From Heliocidaris erythrogramma (Eukaryota > Echinodermata > Echinoidea > Camarodonta > Echinometridae): a stretch of DNA of 64,000 bases. Location: assembly GCA_025617745.1 (NCBI GenBank), contig CM046856.1, positions 45,375,049-45,439,048 on the forward strand. The letters run 5' to 3'. Every line of letters starts with the position of its first letter. Within the stretch, counting starts at the first letter, position 1. The translations under genes were made by a program, and so were the position numbers. The notes under the pieces were generated by a model. That model was not told the origin of the DNA. It saw only the letters and a program-made list of their open reading frames with translations, and did not search any database. This document shows positions 22,540-35,845 of the stretch, piece by piece.

Positions 22540-24110
22540 GTAAGTAACTATCGTGGGCTTGCTTGACCCTGTCACTTCTATGGGACTTTTGTTAGTCTTG
22601 GTGTTCTGCTAATTGTTTTTAACTTTCCCTACCCTGTGAATGTATTTAAGAAAGTGGTCATATTGAATGACTTGATGTCTTGAAATAAAGGCTTTTTAAA
22701 TATCATTTATGAAAATGAAATAGGGAAAATAATTATTTGTCAATTAATATTTTAAATTGTTACTAATAAGAAAGGACAAGAAAAGAAATGAAACAGTATT
22801 TTTGCAGGGAAAATTATTCAAGTAGGAGGAATAATGACAATACAGTTATACAAAAATTACTCAGAATGTAATAGGAGTGTGAAGGATAACGTACATGTAG
22901 GTTTGGGGTACTTGGACATGTAGGTCTGATTGTAACTTAATTCTCAAACAGTTAAAGTGCTAAAATGTAAAATTTTATGGTTTTTTTTTTCTTACAAGAG
23001 ATATTGCATACGTGTACTTCGAAATACATGTACTTCGAAATACAAATATCCAAATTCACAAATGCTCTGAGGTTTATTATTTAGAACAAAGTCATTGAAT
23101 AGATTCAGTTCAAGAAACTATCTTTTAATTAAATAAAGAATGTCTGTTTCTTGTTTATTACTTTTTCTATGCATATTATTCAGATTAAAATTATGTTTCT
23201 TGAAAATAAACAATTTAATTTTGAGTTATTACCTAGAATTATAATTTTCCATTATGTTTTACTAATTCTAAAATACATGCCTATAAAATTGGATATTTGT
23301 AAGGGCTAGCATAATTTAGGAGAGCTCATTTCAGTTCTGATAATTTGCATTATAATGACTAGTAAAGACAAGCGTGAAGCAAGCTACAGTTGATGAATGT
23401 ATAATAAAACCTTGATGGGTATTGGATAATATCCAGATAGCATTATCTCACGATGGAAAGTGATAATAGAATCGTAGAAACAGCTGAAGCTGGCAGTTGA
23501 ATTGAATTGGGATTCATTCATTGATATTTGTGTCAGCCTCATTTTGATTGTTTCAAGACTTCGCCAGGTCGGTGAGGAAGTCAAGAAATTGGAAAGATTT
23601 TAAAGGCACATATTGACTTTGTTAGGAGGTCTAGTGATTAGATATATTCAAGGAGAATTAACCCTTCAGAAAAAGTTGACGAAGAATAGGGAATTTATTC
23701 ATTTTTGAAAGTCCAGATCATTAGTGAAACTTTCATAAATTTAGCCAATGTTCCATCTTCACCAAAGTTTTATGCAGCAAAATTAATGAATCACAACACT
23801 GGAACTCACGAAAGTTTCTTGCTGTGAAAATGACCATCAAAAATTTATGAATATTCTGGTTTTAGAGTAAATACTTGCTTGGTACTACATGTAGGTAATA
23901 TTGTAGGTATTTAAAGATCAGTTCTTTTCATGTCACTGCATTGAAGAAAGGAACTGTTTATAAGTTAGAAAGGTTGATTATGGTACAAGTATGAATAATT
24001 TTTTATTGTAAGGTTTTGAATCCTCAAAATGATAACAAATTGATTCACTCTCACAAAAAAAAAAAAAAAATCACTAAAAAAGCGCTGCACACATTTTTTG
24101 ATATAGGGAC
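22540..24110. other. Inferred intron after exon A, no feature
   Basis: AT-rich sequence without recognisable exon, element end or RNA gene. The minus-strand frame 23384-23584 has no support. Confidence 0.45.
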
Positions 24111-24410
24111 TTAAAGGGATACGCCACCAGGCGGCCGTGGGGAGAGTCAGATTTGCGTAAGCCCCATTCACTTGTACACAAAGTTTGTGCATCGAACACG
24201 TCCGTTGGACTACTGGGATTGTATTTCGGATTACACGAAGCCAACCGAATCTCTCACGAGAGCTCGAGCTCAGGCGGAGCGTGCATGTGGCGCAGCGACT
24301 AGTCTGTCCGAAGCCTGCGCCCCACGGGGCAACGGCATGATCAGGTAACCATCACGGTTCCCTCTCGCGGCATAAAAACGTCCACAATCTGCGATTGAGT
24401 ATCCCTTTAA
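24111..24410. mobile_element. TTAA-flanked MITE, 300 bp
   Basis: Bounded by TTAAAGGGATAC (24111-24122) and GTATCCCTTTAA (24399-24410), which are exact reverse complements. TTAA at each outer edge is the target duplication used by piggyBac-like and some Kolobok elements. The interior is more GC-rich than its surroundings and encodes nothing. Confidence 0.75.
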
Positions 24411-25196
24411 CTCACCTGTGGAATCAATATTTGGTTGAAAGTTTTTAAATATTTCTAATCATATTTGGAATATGAGGGCATTTCAGGAGTAATCTGTTCG
24501 ACATGACATCGCTACTAGTACATTCCCACACAGGAATGAAAAGAAGAGTAAGATCTCATATCATTTTTTAATCTTTAGCAGAACTGGACCTTTTTTTATA
24601 CGATTTTTGTAAGCTAGTCAAATGGCACCTGAATTAGTGAGCGCCTCTGCCTTGTCACATTTATGTGAAATTAATTACTCTTTTGAAACAACACAAACTA
24701 TGATCCCTTTGCTTGAAACATTATTTTCCAGTCTGGGTTTGCAAATGAGAAAATTTTTACAAACAATTCACCCACTTTTGCCTTTACATGCAGATGTTCA
24801 AACTGTACCTCTAAGGGCAGAAAGACCAGCTTGATTGATCAGTCCATCAGTAGAGAGAGAGAGAGAGGGGGAGAGAGAGGGAGAGAGATCTGTAGTCAGT
24901 CAATAGAAGAGGCCATAAACATTGTGTGACTCAGTGAAGGACGAGATGCCTTGCCAGAAAAGTTTCATGTTTTTTATGTTTGGCATCATTAAACGATAAT
25001 GCCCTCTTCAATGTGAAGATGTGCCTGGTCTGTAATTGATTAATGATTATAGACATGAAAGAAGAGGAAGGAAAAGGAGCTAACCACTATTTAAGTTTTT
25101 AAATTTGTCATTCCTAGAAAGATGGGGAAAAAAATCATTTGAGTTTATATATACTGGTACATGATTTCCTGTCTGTTCCAGTCTGTTTCACTTATC

Positions 25197-25531
25197 TTAA
25201 AGGGAGCGACAAGTCGCAATCTATGGGCGGTTTTACAGTTGGCTGCTCCTTTCTCTGGATCAAAGTTCAAAGCGACTTCAATTTATCGCGCGCAGCTAAT
25301 AAAAGTTCGCACATTGACCAAAATTTGAGTAAACAAGATCGCACGTTCTTTATTCCAGTATTTGAATCTCATTGGTCGGTTACGTATGTAGGGATTCGAG
25401 TTAACGATCATGCGAGGAATTCGGCAATAACATTCCTTCGGTAGCGCACGATTGGACCTGATTGTATCTGAATTTCCCTGAGTCAGGCCAACTGGTCAGG
25501 CCCATGGATTACGACTTGCCACTCCCTTTAA
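25197..25531. mobile_element. TTAA-flanked MITE, second family
   Basis: The left end reads TTAAAGGGAGCGACAAGTCG (25197-25216) and the right end CGACTTGCCACTCCCTTTAA (25512-25531); the complements match at 18 of 20 positions. TTAA flanks both sides. The open frame across it (25139-25444) is an artefact of the element. Confidence 0.75.
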
Positions 25532-27425
25532 ATCTCTTTTTTTTCCCCTTTTTTTTAGGGGGGGGGGGGGGGGGAGGGGGTGGTTATTGGCAAATGGTTT
25601 TAAACATTTATTTTGTGTACATTTCATTTAATTCAAATTCATTAGCTCAGTCTGTATGATGGATGATAGATCATATTGATTATGTTTTTATTGTACTGAG
25701 TATTTGATGATGGAAGGCGACAGATGTGAGCTATTTTCAAATTCTTTCACACAAAATAGAAAGAAGCGGTTTCTTCAGATTTTCTGGTGAGTAAGATCTT
25801 GATGTCAGATCAACTGTTAATTTAACGTCTCATTGATGTAACTATTGAGATATCAATCTAACTGACCAATCCCAGAGAGAGGGACTGTATGTAATTGATG
25901 AACCTATTAAAGAGTTCAAGGGACCATTCTTGATTTAATTTCCCATTGCATTTACCAAATGATTGTTCATGTTAGAGTGTAATCAAATCTTTTATAATAA
26001 GTGATATTTGCAGGCTTGTGAAGTGAAGTGAAAGCCAGTGAAATATTATATAATTGTGATCATCCACATACATGTACCTACAGCTACTTGTACATTTTTG
26101 AAAACATATTCAGTGGCATATATAGGCCCTCACCAGGAAGGAGGGGGTGAGGACTTGGAGTGAGGGGCACAAGTCCAAAATATATCTGACAAGTCCCTCC
26201 TTCCCCCCCCCCCAAAGTTATCACATTAAAAAAAATATATTTTTATTTCTTTCTTCCTTGGTATAAATTTTGTGCTGGGGAGGGGTGGGGGGAGGGGGGA
26301 AACTGACATGAATGTGTGACACCTTATGCTCCACTATTTTTATTAATGTAATTAATTAGTTGTACTCTAATTTTTATTCTATTTTTTGGGCGGAGAAGGA
26401 AAAGCGTGTTTTATTTAGATATTTGATTAATTTCAAACGATGCTGAATAATTGTTTCAATTGAAAGATATTTAAGAAGAGAAGTGACAATGGTGTAGAGT
26501 CCATGTTGTACACATGTATGTACACACTGCTTTATTGAAGCACATTGTCATGTACACAGTAGAAACAGATTTTACACTTAATGATTTTATTCATTGTAAA
26601 TGAAATGGACATTGAATTAAATGAATGCAATGCAGGGATTACCTCACCCACAACATGTCCATGTTGTACAAGGTTCGGGAATTAAATGATCCTGGCCCAT
26701 GTCATCATACTGGGGCATTTCAAGTGCTGTACAAACATTTATACACTCCCCTAAAGTGGACTAAATGTTAAGTACTATGTATTGTCGGCCATTTTGGGGA
26801 TCCAAGCTACCCAGTATCTGTACTGAGGCTGTATGCTATGGTGTACATGTACATACACTTCAATATTTTAAACAATGTTACTGTATGCTAGTCGACATAC
26901 ATGTATATATATATGCAGATTCTAGGCTATATAAAATGTGTTGACTCGAGTTTCTGACTGTGAAGACTACAATAGCCTCGTATGGATATTTCCAGATGCA
27001 TTTTTATTTATAGGGGGAAAAACATGTTCAGCTTAAAACCCAGCCTATAATTATGCAGGGTATGAACTGTCTGGATTTAGACTAAAGCCTTCATTCATGT
27101 ATCACATTTATAGTTTACCGACAGTGGCAACCTTTTACACTACTTAAAAAAAGAATGTAATGGAGGTTTGAATTAGAACTATACTGTACATTCAAGTATG
27201 ATTAAAGATTGGCAGGGCTCTATAAAAGGCAGACAATTTATTAAGTGAAGGAACAAAATATAAATTGATCTATTGTGTCAATGTTAGTGTGAAGATGTAA
27301 TCTCACTGCATTGTCCATTGCTCTGTATCCATGACAACCAAGGCAAACCTTGTATGGTATACAGTATGCGGGTAGATCATCTGTGAAAGTGCAGTACCTG
27401 GTGCCTGTTTTTATATATATTGCAG
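25532..27425. other. Inferred intron sequence with poly(G) and simple repeats
   Basis: Contains a 17-base G run (25558-25574), a 11-base C run (26203-26213) within a G/C-rich repeat remnant starting GTGGCATATATAGGCC (26113), and many TACATGTA words. No gene was supported. Confidence 0.45.
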
Positions 27426-27473
27426 CAATTTGCGAATTCCAACTCGATTCAATTTGCGAATTCCAACTCGATT
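27426..27473. repeat. Perfect 24-bp tandem duplication
   Basis: The 24-bp unit beginning CAATTTGCGAATTCCAAC is present twice without a change (27426-27449 and 27450-27473). Confidence 0.95.
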
Positions 27474-27874
27474 CATTATGAGTGTATTGAAGCAGACATG
27501 TTGCCCTCATTATCAGTTTCATTTTCATTTTCATTTTGTGCCACTTGGCCCGTTGTCATGTGCCTGTATCATCCATTTTCAGTAATTGCTCATGTGCAAT
27601 ATAGCACCAGAGAAGAAGTCAATCATGATTCAGTATTGTATAATGCTTAACTTGTGACTCATACACATGTTATAATTGCAAGGCCCTAAAGGGCAGTAAT
27701 AATGTTGATTTTGAAGCCTTACTTACACACAGGTTGTACACTGTAGGACTACTCTGTTATTAAGAAAATAAAGAGCAGCACAGAATATTATACTTCATAA
27801 TGATCAGCAATATTGGTAACAATGCCTGAGTTACATGGGGGCAATGGGTGATTTGCCTCAGGGATTATTGCAAA

Positions 27875-28337
27875 TACTGTTTAAGCTGATATTTTCGCGT
27901 ACAGATATTTTCGCGAATGGCGACCTCTGCCACATATTCGCGTGTTGTTAAATTCGCGTTCACCACCACACAACAGATCTAGGGAAAGATATGAAGGGAT
28001 AAATAACCTAAACAGCGTTGATATTCCCCATCTGAAAGTGGAAAAAGCGAATACATTTACACATCGCGGGCGCGGGAATTGTAATGGGGCCAAAAAAATC
28101 TGAGCAAGCAATTGTTAGGGCTAGCTAGCTAGGCAGGCTAGGGGATCGCGAAGCGACAACGCATGGTTTGTACTACTAATAGTACAGCACTGTATTGTTC
28201 GCCTTGTAAAAATGTGCTCTCTTAATGTTGCATGTTCATATGAGAATATTTTCGCGTGTTGTTAAATTCGCGGGTGATCTTTCATTCGCGAAATTCGCGA
28301 AAATAAAACCCTCGCGAAAATAACAGCTTATACAGTA
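27875..28337. mobile_element. MITE with TACTGT termini and TTCGCG subterminal repeats
   Basis: Left end TACTGTTTAAGCTGATATTT and right end AAATAACAGCTTATACAGTA are complementary apart from two mismatches over 25 bp. The words ATTTTCGCG, AATTCGCG and their complements are crowded near both ends. Ends carry TA. No coding capacity. Confidence 0.75.
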
Positions 28338-28780
28338 GTCATGTAGATCTGGAAATGGGCCCCACATTTTGCCCCTTTTATATTTGTTGAAAGTATAGAA
28401 GAGCAGTTCCCCTCTTTGTTTCTTGGAGAAAAATCAATATTTTGAGGGTTGAAATAGCTAACACTTCATTTAAATGAAACAAGGTGAATTTAAAGCTTAT
28501 GTGTAACAGCGCATCAGTTTCTTTCAGTGCTGATGTCACATGTATGTGACAGATAGACCTGTCATTATCATTCACCAATTGCTTAACCACAGGAAAGGTA
28601 TATGGTTGTCAATGTAAAATTTTGAGCATAAATCAAGCATTCTAAATATATGAATATAACTATATGCTACCACAGAAATTTTCAGAGAAAATAGATTTAA
28701 AAAAAGATATTACCTTATTTCAACATGAAACAATAGTAAACAAATGAGAAACCAACAAATAATGTTGGGAACCTACACAA

Positions 28781-28880
28781 ACAAGCTATGCTTTCCAGTA
28801 GGTTCCTTTTTCATTTCCTGATTTTGTACATTGTAAATCATATTGTTTTGTATGTGGAAATGAGATGAAAAAAATAAACC
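28781..28880 (+). mobile_element. LINE 3' end fragment (plus orientation)
   Basis: The block GCTATGCTTTCCAGTAGGTT through TTGTATGTGGAAATGAGATG and an AAAAAAATAAA tail is present in inverted orientation at 53035-53230. A shared 3' end with a short A-rich tail and no shared 5' end is what 5'-truncated LINE insertions leave. Confidence 0.55.
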
Positions 28881-29126
28881 TTGCATCACCTTGCATCATT
28901 AAAAAGATTCTTATGCTTTGGATAAGGTAATAATGTTTGGTATCATAAGAAATGATAATAAATTTCCTACAAGTTTTGTACACAATATTTTGTGAAATAA
29001 TAGATGGTTAATGAAGTGCAGACATTTGAAAAGTAAGCATTGATCACATTTTGGTAAAATTTTGAAGAGAGCTAAACCCCGTGGCACATGCACAGTAGGA
29101 GTTAATGAGAAACTTTGTCTACCCAC

Positions 29127-29160
29127 CGTCCCGTCCCGTCCCGTCCCGTCCCATCCTATC
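29127..29160. repeat. (CGTCC)n pentanucleotide repeat
   Basis: About five units of CGTCC followed by decayed CATCC and TATCC units. Confidence 0.9.
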
Positions 29161-29239
29161 CCAATATTGATGAGAGGAACATAATGTACATGTCACGGGA
29201 AGAAGAGAAGAGATAGCTTACTTAATCTCCTGAGAGCAT

Positions 29240-29400
29240 GCATCCTACTGGTTACCAGTTTACTGCACCTGGGTGGAGTGTGGCAAATGTAGATTATCTT
29301 GCCAAAGGATGTTACTACTGTTTCCAGGATTGGAACCCTGTACCTTGCTGTCCACAGTCCCTTGACTTATCCACTCGACCAATACACTTCATTTTCAAGC
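29240..29400 (-). mobile_element. tRNA-derived SINE, partial copy
   Basis: Shares TTTACTGCACCTGGGTGGAG, GTGGCAAATGTAGATTA and a B-box-like GGATTGGAACCC with the fuller minus-strand copy at 48653-48932. The 3' part and tail are missing. Confidence 0.65.
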
Positions 29401-30352
29401 TCTGTTATATTTGTTAATTTACACTGAACCCTTAAGAGAAATATATATACAAGCATGAACACTTGATACAATTATTCGACATCCAATAGGGTTAAATCCT
29501 TTACCGAAAGTATGTGTAAACACCTGTCTAGTCTGTAAGAGCAGACTCCAGTAATTATATTTTAAAAAACATTTACATTTCATTTTCTTGGTCAAAGCCT
29601 AGTTTTGATTTTGAATAGTTCAAATGCTGCATGTCAGTCTTTTCTTACTCTTTTCTTTAAAAAAAAATTCTTAATTATTGTAACCATGTTGTGAGTGTAC
29701 AATAGGTTTGTAGATCTGTAGGCTTCTGTAATGATATCTAGAGATATATGTCAAGAGTGTTATGCAAACTCTGTTGTAAATGTCACTGACCCAGCTCGAT
29801 TGCATTAGCTCTTCTCAAGACCCTGTATTTCATTTTTTCTCAACCTTGTGTGGACAGATCTTTTAGGTTTGTCGAGACACTCGTGTTCAAATGTAGCTGT
29901 GCTCTAGAAAAGTACATTCAAGGAGATTGAATTGTAAATGTGAATTGACTAAATTCTCCTAATATCCAATCTTTGCTATTTACAACTTAAACAACTACTC
30001 AGAATATTAAACTTCTTCAGTTTCTTTCAAAATGCCATTGTAAGACCAGTACTCGACTCCATCATTAAGATAGATAGAAGTACAGATGTTATTCCTACTA
30101 TTAACACAGCTGTCTGTCCCTTATGCATATTTACTTGTCGATTCCTCAGCTGTACCCTCTGCAGAATCGGATAAGACCAAAGCTAAAATGTTCTGCATTC
30201 CCTAAAAAGAAGTTCCATATGATGCAACATTTACAATGCAGACTTGCCTTATGCAATAGTTTTATATATATATGTGGCAGTGGTGTTACTTTATTAGTAT
30301 TTTGGAACCTCTTGGGCATTTACGCATCTATTTCAAAGAATACCAAGCTTAT

Positions 30353-30527
30353 GGGGTGTTGCAAGAAAGTTGCGATTGATTGCAAGTTGCAACTGATCGG
30401 TACTGACCAATCAAAATCATTGTTGCAAGCGCATCTTCTTGAATGGGCAGACCCTGAACCAATCAGAATGGTTGTTCTAATTTGCTTTACAATTTGCAAT
30501 TGATTGCAACTTTCTTGCAACACCCAT
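30353..30527. mobile_element. Palindromic MITE, about 175 bp
   Basis: Left end GGGTGTTGCAAGAAAGTTGC (30355) and right end GCAACTTTCTTGCAACACCC (to 30525) are exact complements, and pairing continues inward through GATTGATTGCAA. The longer open frames on both strands here (30123-30503 and 30320-30541) are by-products of the palindrome. Confidence 0.8.
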
Positions 30528-30541
30528 AATGGGGTCTGCAT

Positions 30542-32079
30542 GCTAGGCTATATGAAGTTCTGCATCTCTGGTGATGGCTTTGTTTTTGTTTAGCCTAGCA
30601 GCATGTATGTGCGTACATGGCTGTACCATGCATTTATGCCTAGCATGCTAACGAGGCTGCATTAACCATGCTGACGTACTGGATGCTCCGACATCTGAAG
30701 ATGATATGCAAGTGAGGGCTGGCCTGGAAAACAGTGTGGACCATTCAAGTCCATTATCACATGCCGTGCGAAGAGAATGATACTACATGTTGAAGTTCAA
30801 TGTATATGTTTCATTTCCCAGAGGAGTGTTTGTCCTAAGATGAGCATTTGTCCTAAAATGCTTTAAAAGTCAAAGGAAGCCCCAGAAGCCAGAGAAGCTA
30901 CTGAAGAAGAGTCAACAGTGAAAGACATACATGTGTAAGACATGCACATAGTACTTAAAATTCAAGAATGGATAGAAACTAGAAAGAAAGTAAGTTTGGT
31001 CAGACCTTTCCATGAAAGCCACTGAAAAGAAGCATTAAGAAGTGGCCAATATAACCAGGTTGCCTTTCTATATGTAGATAGGTCCTACAACACATTATTT
31101 TCTAAGATGGAGATAATATAGGCGCCCTGTCCATTTTAGATAGGTGATCTTCAAGAGTGAGGTCACCTCGAAGACAGATTTGACTGTATTTATGAAAGTT
31201 ATAAAAAGAATAGAGTAGAAGCAGGAGGGGGGAGGGAGGGAGCAGGAGATGAGCAGCCCATATTTACATGTACCTGTGGTATCATATTAGAGCCTTTGAG
31301 CCTGGTAATATCAGTGACACATTAAGTGCTCTATCATTTTTAAAACCTAATTGATATCTGGTCATGGCTACTTGGCTAGTCTACAATTTCAGACCGAACA
31401 AACAAGTCAGGATTATTTAAACCAATTGCTTTTGAAATGTAATTCCATTCCAAGATCAACATCAAAACAGGTCTGAATTTACAAACTACATCAAGTCAGC
31501 TGATCTATCAGTCTTGAGTAGTTACTCATTACAAGTGATTGTTTATTTTCTTGAAGTATTCAAGTCCAAAAGTCTATAAATTGCTTTGAGGACACTGGCA
31601 GCTCTTGAATTCTGGCTCTATTTTGGAGTCTATATATTACAGGTAAATCCAATGACCCAGTTTTCCATATTTTGTGTCATTTTCATTACACAACCTATTT
31701 GCTTGTAAAGATTTTTCTTCCTTTGAGTGTGATGTACATGTAGAAGTGATCTTTTAGGTGTAGGCAAGGATTGGTAAAGTTTGTTGAATTGAAACAGAAA
31801 TAGATTTTTGTTTTGCACAAACATGATGCATTGTGTACATATTGTACTACTGCACACACTCTTTGAGCGTTCATCACATATGACATCATTAAAACTTAGA
31901 AGTCTGATATTTCAGACCAATCATTGTCAAGTGCATGATTATTTCTGCTCAGTTCAGTGCACATGTGTACGTGCACAGTGGGTACAAAAGTTAGAGTGGT
32001 GGAGTCAAGCGACATTCATAGAGTGCTCTCTATTAATATATTTGGTGATGTCTCCTTTGATGTGATCAAGCGGTAGCAG
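30542..32079. other. Inferred intron, no feature
   Basis: AT-rich sequence with only short chance frames. No repeat ends or exons could be supported. Confidence 0.4.
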
Positions 32080-33002
32080 TGCCTAGTGGTGAGAATCTTC
32101 ATGTCTTATCTTTCGGCTGCGGTTGCTACGTGCCCGCATCCCTGGAAGAGAGGAACTTATCCCCCCCGCTATCGATCTGGTTACGGACTGCGCATCTTGT
32201 TGTGAGGTTTTTCAGGGGGTGTTCTAGTCGACCATATTGAGGTTTTGTTTCTTTTCATTCTGCCATCTCTGCGCTGCACTCTCTCAATCAACAAGTTAAT
32301 CAGAGGCCGAGGTGTGCAGTCAGATCAGAACCCGTGTTGTAGACTGCTGAGGTTACGATACGACTGAGAACATAGATTCGCCTCCCCTTCGATCTTCTAG
32401 CTGTCAAGAGGGCTTTTAGCATCTCTCTCATTCAGTTAGTTCAATTAGAGCGGTGGGAAGGGAGCTTGCCAAGATATAATCTTTCATCACTTTTTTGTGT
32501 ATGCTTGTATAGGACAAAAGGAAATCACTTCTCTACACCAACCATCATAGTTGTTTCTTTGCCTGGATCACCAGAAGCTGCATATGCGTCATGGAGATAT
32601 GACATCCATCTTGAAATGTCACTTTATGGCGTCGCTTAGATCTGAGAATGATCAGAATTTGTTAATGAATGCTCATTGAAAACTACATGTACATGTAAAC
32701 TACTATAAACGTGCATTTACGTATAATTATATCGCGTATCATCAATTTCATGTGATCGCAGATAAAGAGAAAGTATCCTGTTTTAAATTTGCGTATGTAT
32801 ATTATTCCTTTCTCACTGTCATCGTGGAAAGCCTTGAGTTCTTTCTCTGTTGGAAAAAAAGCAGCACATTTAACACTTCACCAGACTCGCTCTGATAAAG
32901 AGATTCTTTGATTGGAATAGACATTTTATTTAGCGTGAAGCTCGCTCTAGCATATTTTTATCTCTTCCTTGGATTAATAAAACGTACCCCAGCTCTAGCA
33001 AG
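32080..33002 (+). promoter_or_regulatory. Putative promoter and 5' UTR of first exon B
   Basis: From about 32080 to 32480 the sequence is noticeably less AT-rich and non-repetitive, in contrast to the surrounding intron. Pyrimidine-rich initiator-like words such as CTCATTCAGTTAG (about 32427) occur. The last in-frame stop before the exon B ATG is TAG at 32931-32933. The actual transcription start is not determinable from sequence. Confidence 0.4.
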
Positions 33003-33068
33003 ATGCCGGGAAGTGATGGAGGCTCAAAGAAGAAGAAGAAGAATAAAGAGAAGGAGCCAGACCAAGAG
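33003..33068 (+). CDS. Alternative first coding exon B (22 codons, phase 0)
   Basis: Begins at the ATG at 33003 in a good start context (A at -3, AAG before ATG). The peptide starts MPGSDGGSKKKKKNKE and ends PDQE: small and polar, then strongly basic, then acidic. The five lysines come from an AAG microsatellite. The exon ends CAA GAG/GTAATA, donor at 33069, phase 0, matching the phase-0 acceptor at 58576; the intron would be about 25.5 kb. The protein family is not recognised. Its lysine-rich, membrane-free character suits a cytoplasmic N-terminal tail. An in-frame stop at 32931 argues that translation starts here. Confidence 0.65.
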
Positions 33069-35814
33069 GTAATATAAATCGTTTCCATTTGCATTGGAGC
33101 TAGCACTATCGTAAATTGGAAACACGTATCTTGATGAATATTTGAATATGATCTACATGTGTAGATGTGTCGTAGATATTGATTTTCTGAACTTTGGAGG
33201 TTTAGAATGAAAGTTTTCCTTCTCTGACAATCAGATAAATTGTGCTTCAATCTGATTTTCCCCCTCTATCAATGTGTAGTTAAACTAGTTTGGAGTGAGA
33301 ATGTTTCTAACTTCCATACAAATTATAATTGTAATTGAAGAACATAACACTGAAAAAAAAAATCCATTTTGATTTAAAGGAAGGTGTGTGCTAGTTGACA
33401 TTGGGACATGGTTATGAAGAAGTCAAAAATTTATTTAATCAGTTATGCTTAGAATGTGAGAAAATGCATTCCTTGAAGTTCAAATAAGAAAAAGATCATT
33501 GTTTAGTACCAGAAATTATAAAATGGGCATTACATTCATACTGTAGTACACACAACCCTCAAATCGTAGATAAGTAATCTCATCAGAATTCCTTTTCATT
33601 GTTCCCACCCATAATAAGCTTGCTTCCTATCCCTTTTTAACTGACTTTTAAAATTTCCTTTTTCCATTGAAAACATTGTTGGAATCCTTCTTTCAGAAAG
33701 TAAATTTATCCAATTAAAAATGTCAGACTCCAAGAAATTGAATGAAATGTGACAGAAGACAAATAAAGAAAGAATTTTTACCCTTGACCTTTGGTAATAA
33801 TTATGGAAAAGTAGTTATCATATTTGTTATTTACATGTAGGTCTATCTATATTTGTAGCACTGTCAATATTGACATTTGTAGATCTGCAAGGACAAACTT
33901 TACCACCATGCAAAGCTTTGTTTTCAAAAGTGGTAGCTGGAGATATGATAAGTTATGCTGATCGCAGAATTGATAAAGTATGCAGGATTAGCATGATGCT
34001 ATTGCCAATTTGGAGCTGAGGCGGCGAGGGAGCAAACGTAATGAAGTGGGAAAGCCAAACGCATCTTGTTAAGCAGAATAGCGCATATATTGCAGTGTAA
34101 TCTACTCTAACGAATTGTAACTGTTTCTTTTAAAGAGACTTTGTAGAAATCGCGGCTATAATAGGGATGTATAGTGAAGAGCACTTTGTTTATTATCTGT
34201 ATGGAAATGAAGCTAAATAAATGATACCATTAAATTTAGATCTATGATACAAATATTTAATAATTGTAAAATAATGCTTACGTAGCCTCTACAAATAATA
34301 GAATTCAGTGTTTATTGCGAATTATCATTGAATTTATTCAATAACCATACATGTAGTTACTGAAGATTATTTCAAAGATGTTTTATAATTGATTGGTAAT
34401 TTACATACATGTACATGTACATTAATTTGTAGTTTTCTGTGTACACTATTTATTTATTTGATTTCAGGCAAAAGAAACAAATATACAAAATACAAAGAAA
34501 ATTGAAAATACCATTGACTAGTGGCCAGAGATAGCCAAAAGGAAGCTAGTTCCTGTTGAAAGGTTCTCCCACACTAGTCGGTAGTTTACAAAATAGAAAC
34601 ATGTACATAAAAACAAACAATCTTCTTATAGATCACTCTAACAATAAAAATAAAAATGAAACAGAGTGATACATGAGGAAATGAAAGAAGAAACAAGAAA
34701 GAAGAAGCGAGAAGCAATAATTAAAAAAAAAAAAGATTAATCATCCTCCTTCTGACCTTTCACTTTAAGGTCTCATTACCATGACTATCAAGAATCTGGT
34801 GTAGTTTGTTCATGGTTAGAGCCATCTCCACTGGTATAGTTTTCTCTGTTCTATGTTGGTGACATGTGGAGATTTGTTCACATTGTCAGTCTGCCTTTTC
34901 ATTTTTACATTCATTAGGATGTGTTCACATAATGAATGTCTTGTGGAATAAAATAAATATTTGGAGCCCTCCCCCAATAAAAAAAACAGCACATGTAGTA
35001 TTTCAAATTTTTTATATCCATATTCAAGTATTGGGGATCACCCTCATCACTCATTCACTTCTATTATTTATTTCACTGATTAAACTGTATATTAGTGATT
35101 CTTCATCTTTTGCATTATAAATAAGAACGGACTGGACAGCTTTAATTGAAAATATTCATGCTTCTAAACTGACATTTAAAGTCAATTTGATCTCAAGTCT
35201 AATATACTGTAATACAAAGTTTAGGAACCGCGTGATGTGTGAACGGATAGGAGTTGAATACTATGCGTGGCGGAAATAACGAAAGCTGTGATTGACTTAT
35301 GTGAGATATCCCCTCAGGATTGTGATCTTTAGGAGGGACATAAAGCCTTTAGATCACCAAGGTGAATTGATTCCAGGCTAGGAATTCTACTGGTCACCTG
35401 AACATGTTTTATGCTCGTGATTGAATCACAGTAGTATTAATTTATAGATTTATGCAGTCACCTCATAGGGAGAGTTACAGATGAATTATCAGAGGTCAAT
35501 ACAGTATACTTAGTACATGTAGTTGATTATTCTTATTTCTGGAATAGTAATCCTGCAAAATAGATGATAAAATTGATTTTTTGCATCTAGACCAAAAGAT
35601 AGTTTTTATTTTATTTATATTAAGAAAAAATGCAGGGAATATGTGTCATCTAGGGTTTATTTTTTTACTTGAAAATGAATTTAGTGAGAAAAAAATGATT
35701 GAAATTTTGATTTTAATGGAACCTTCCATCCCCTTATTAAAGCTTGTTGTCATTGTTTGCTATTCACAGTTAAAATGGCACATATCGTACAATGTACTTC
35801 TTGTAGGTATATTT

Positions 35815-35845
<31 letters not shown>

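Noticed and set aside
25710..25792. ATG frame beginning MEGDRCELF followed by CTG/GTGAGT
   Set aside because: It resembles a start exon but ends in phase 2, which does not fit the phase-0 acceptor at 58576, and it has no other support.
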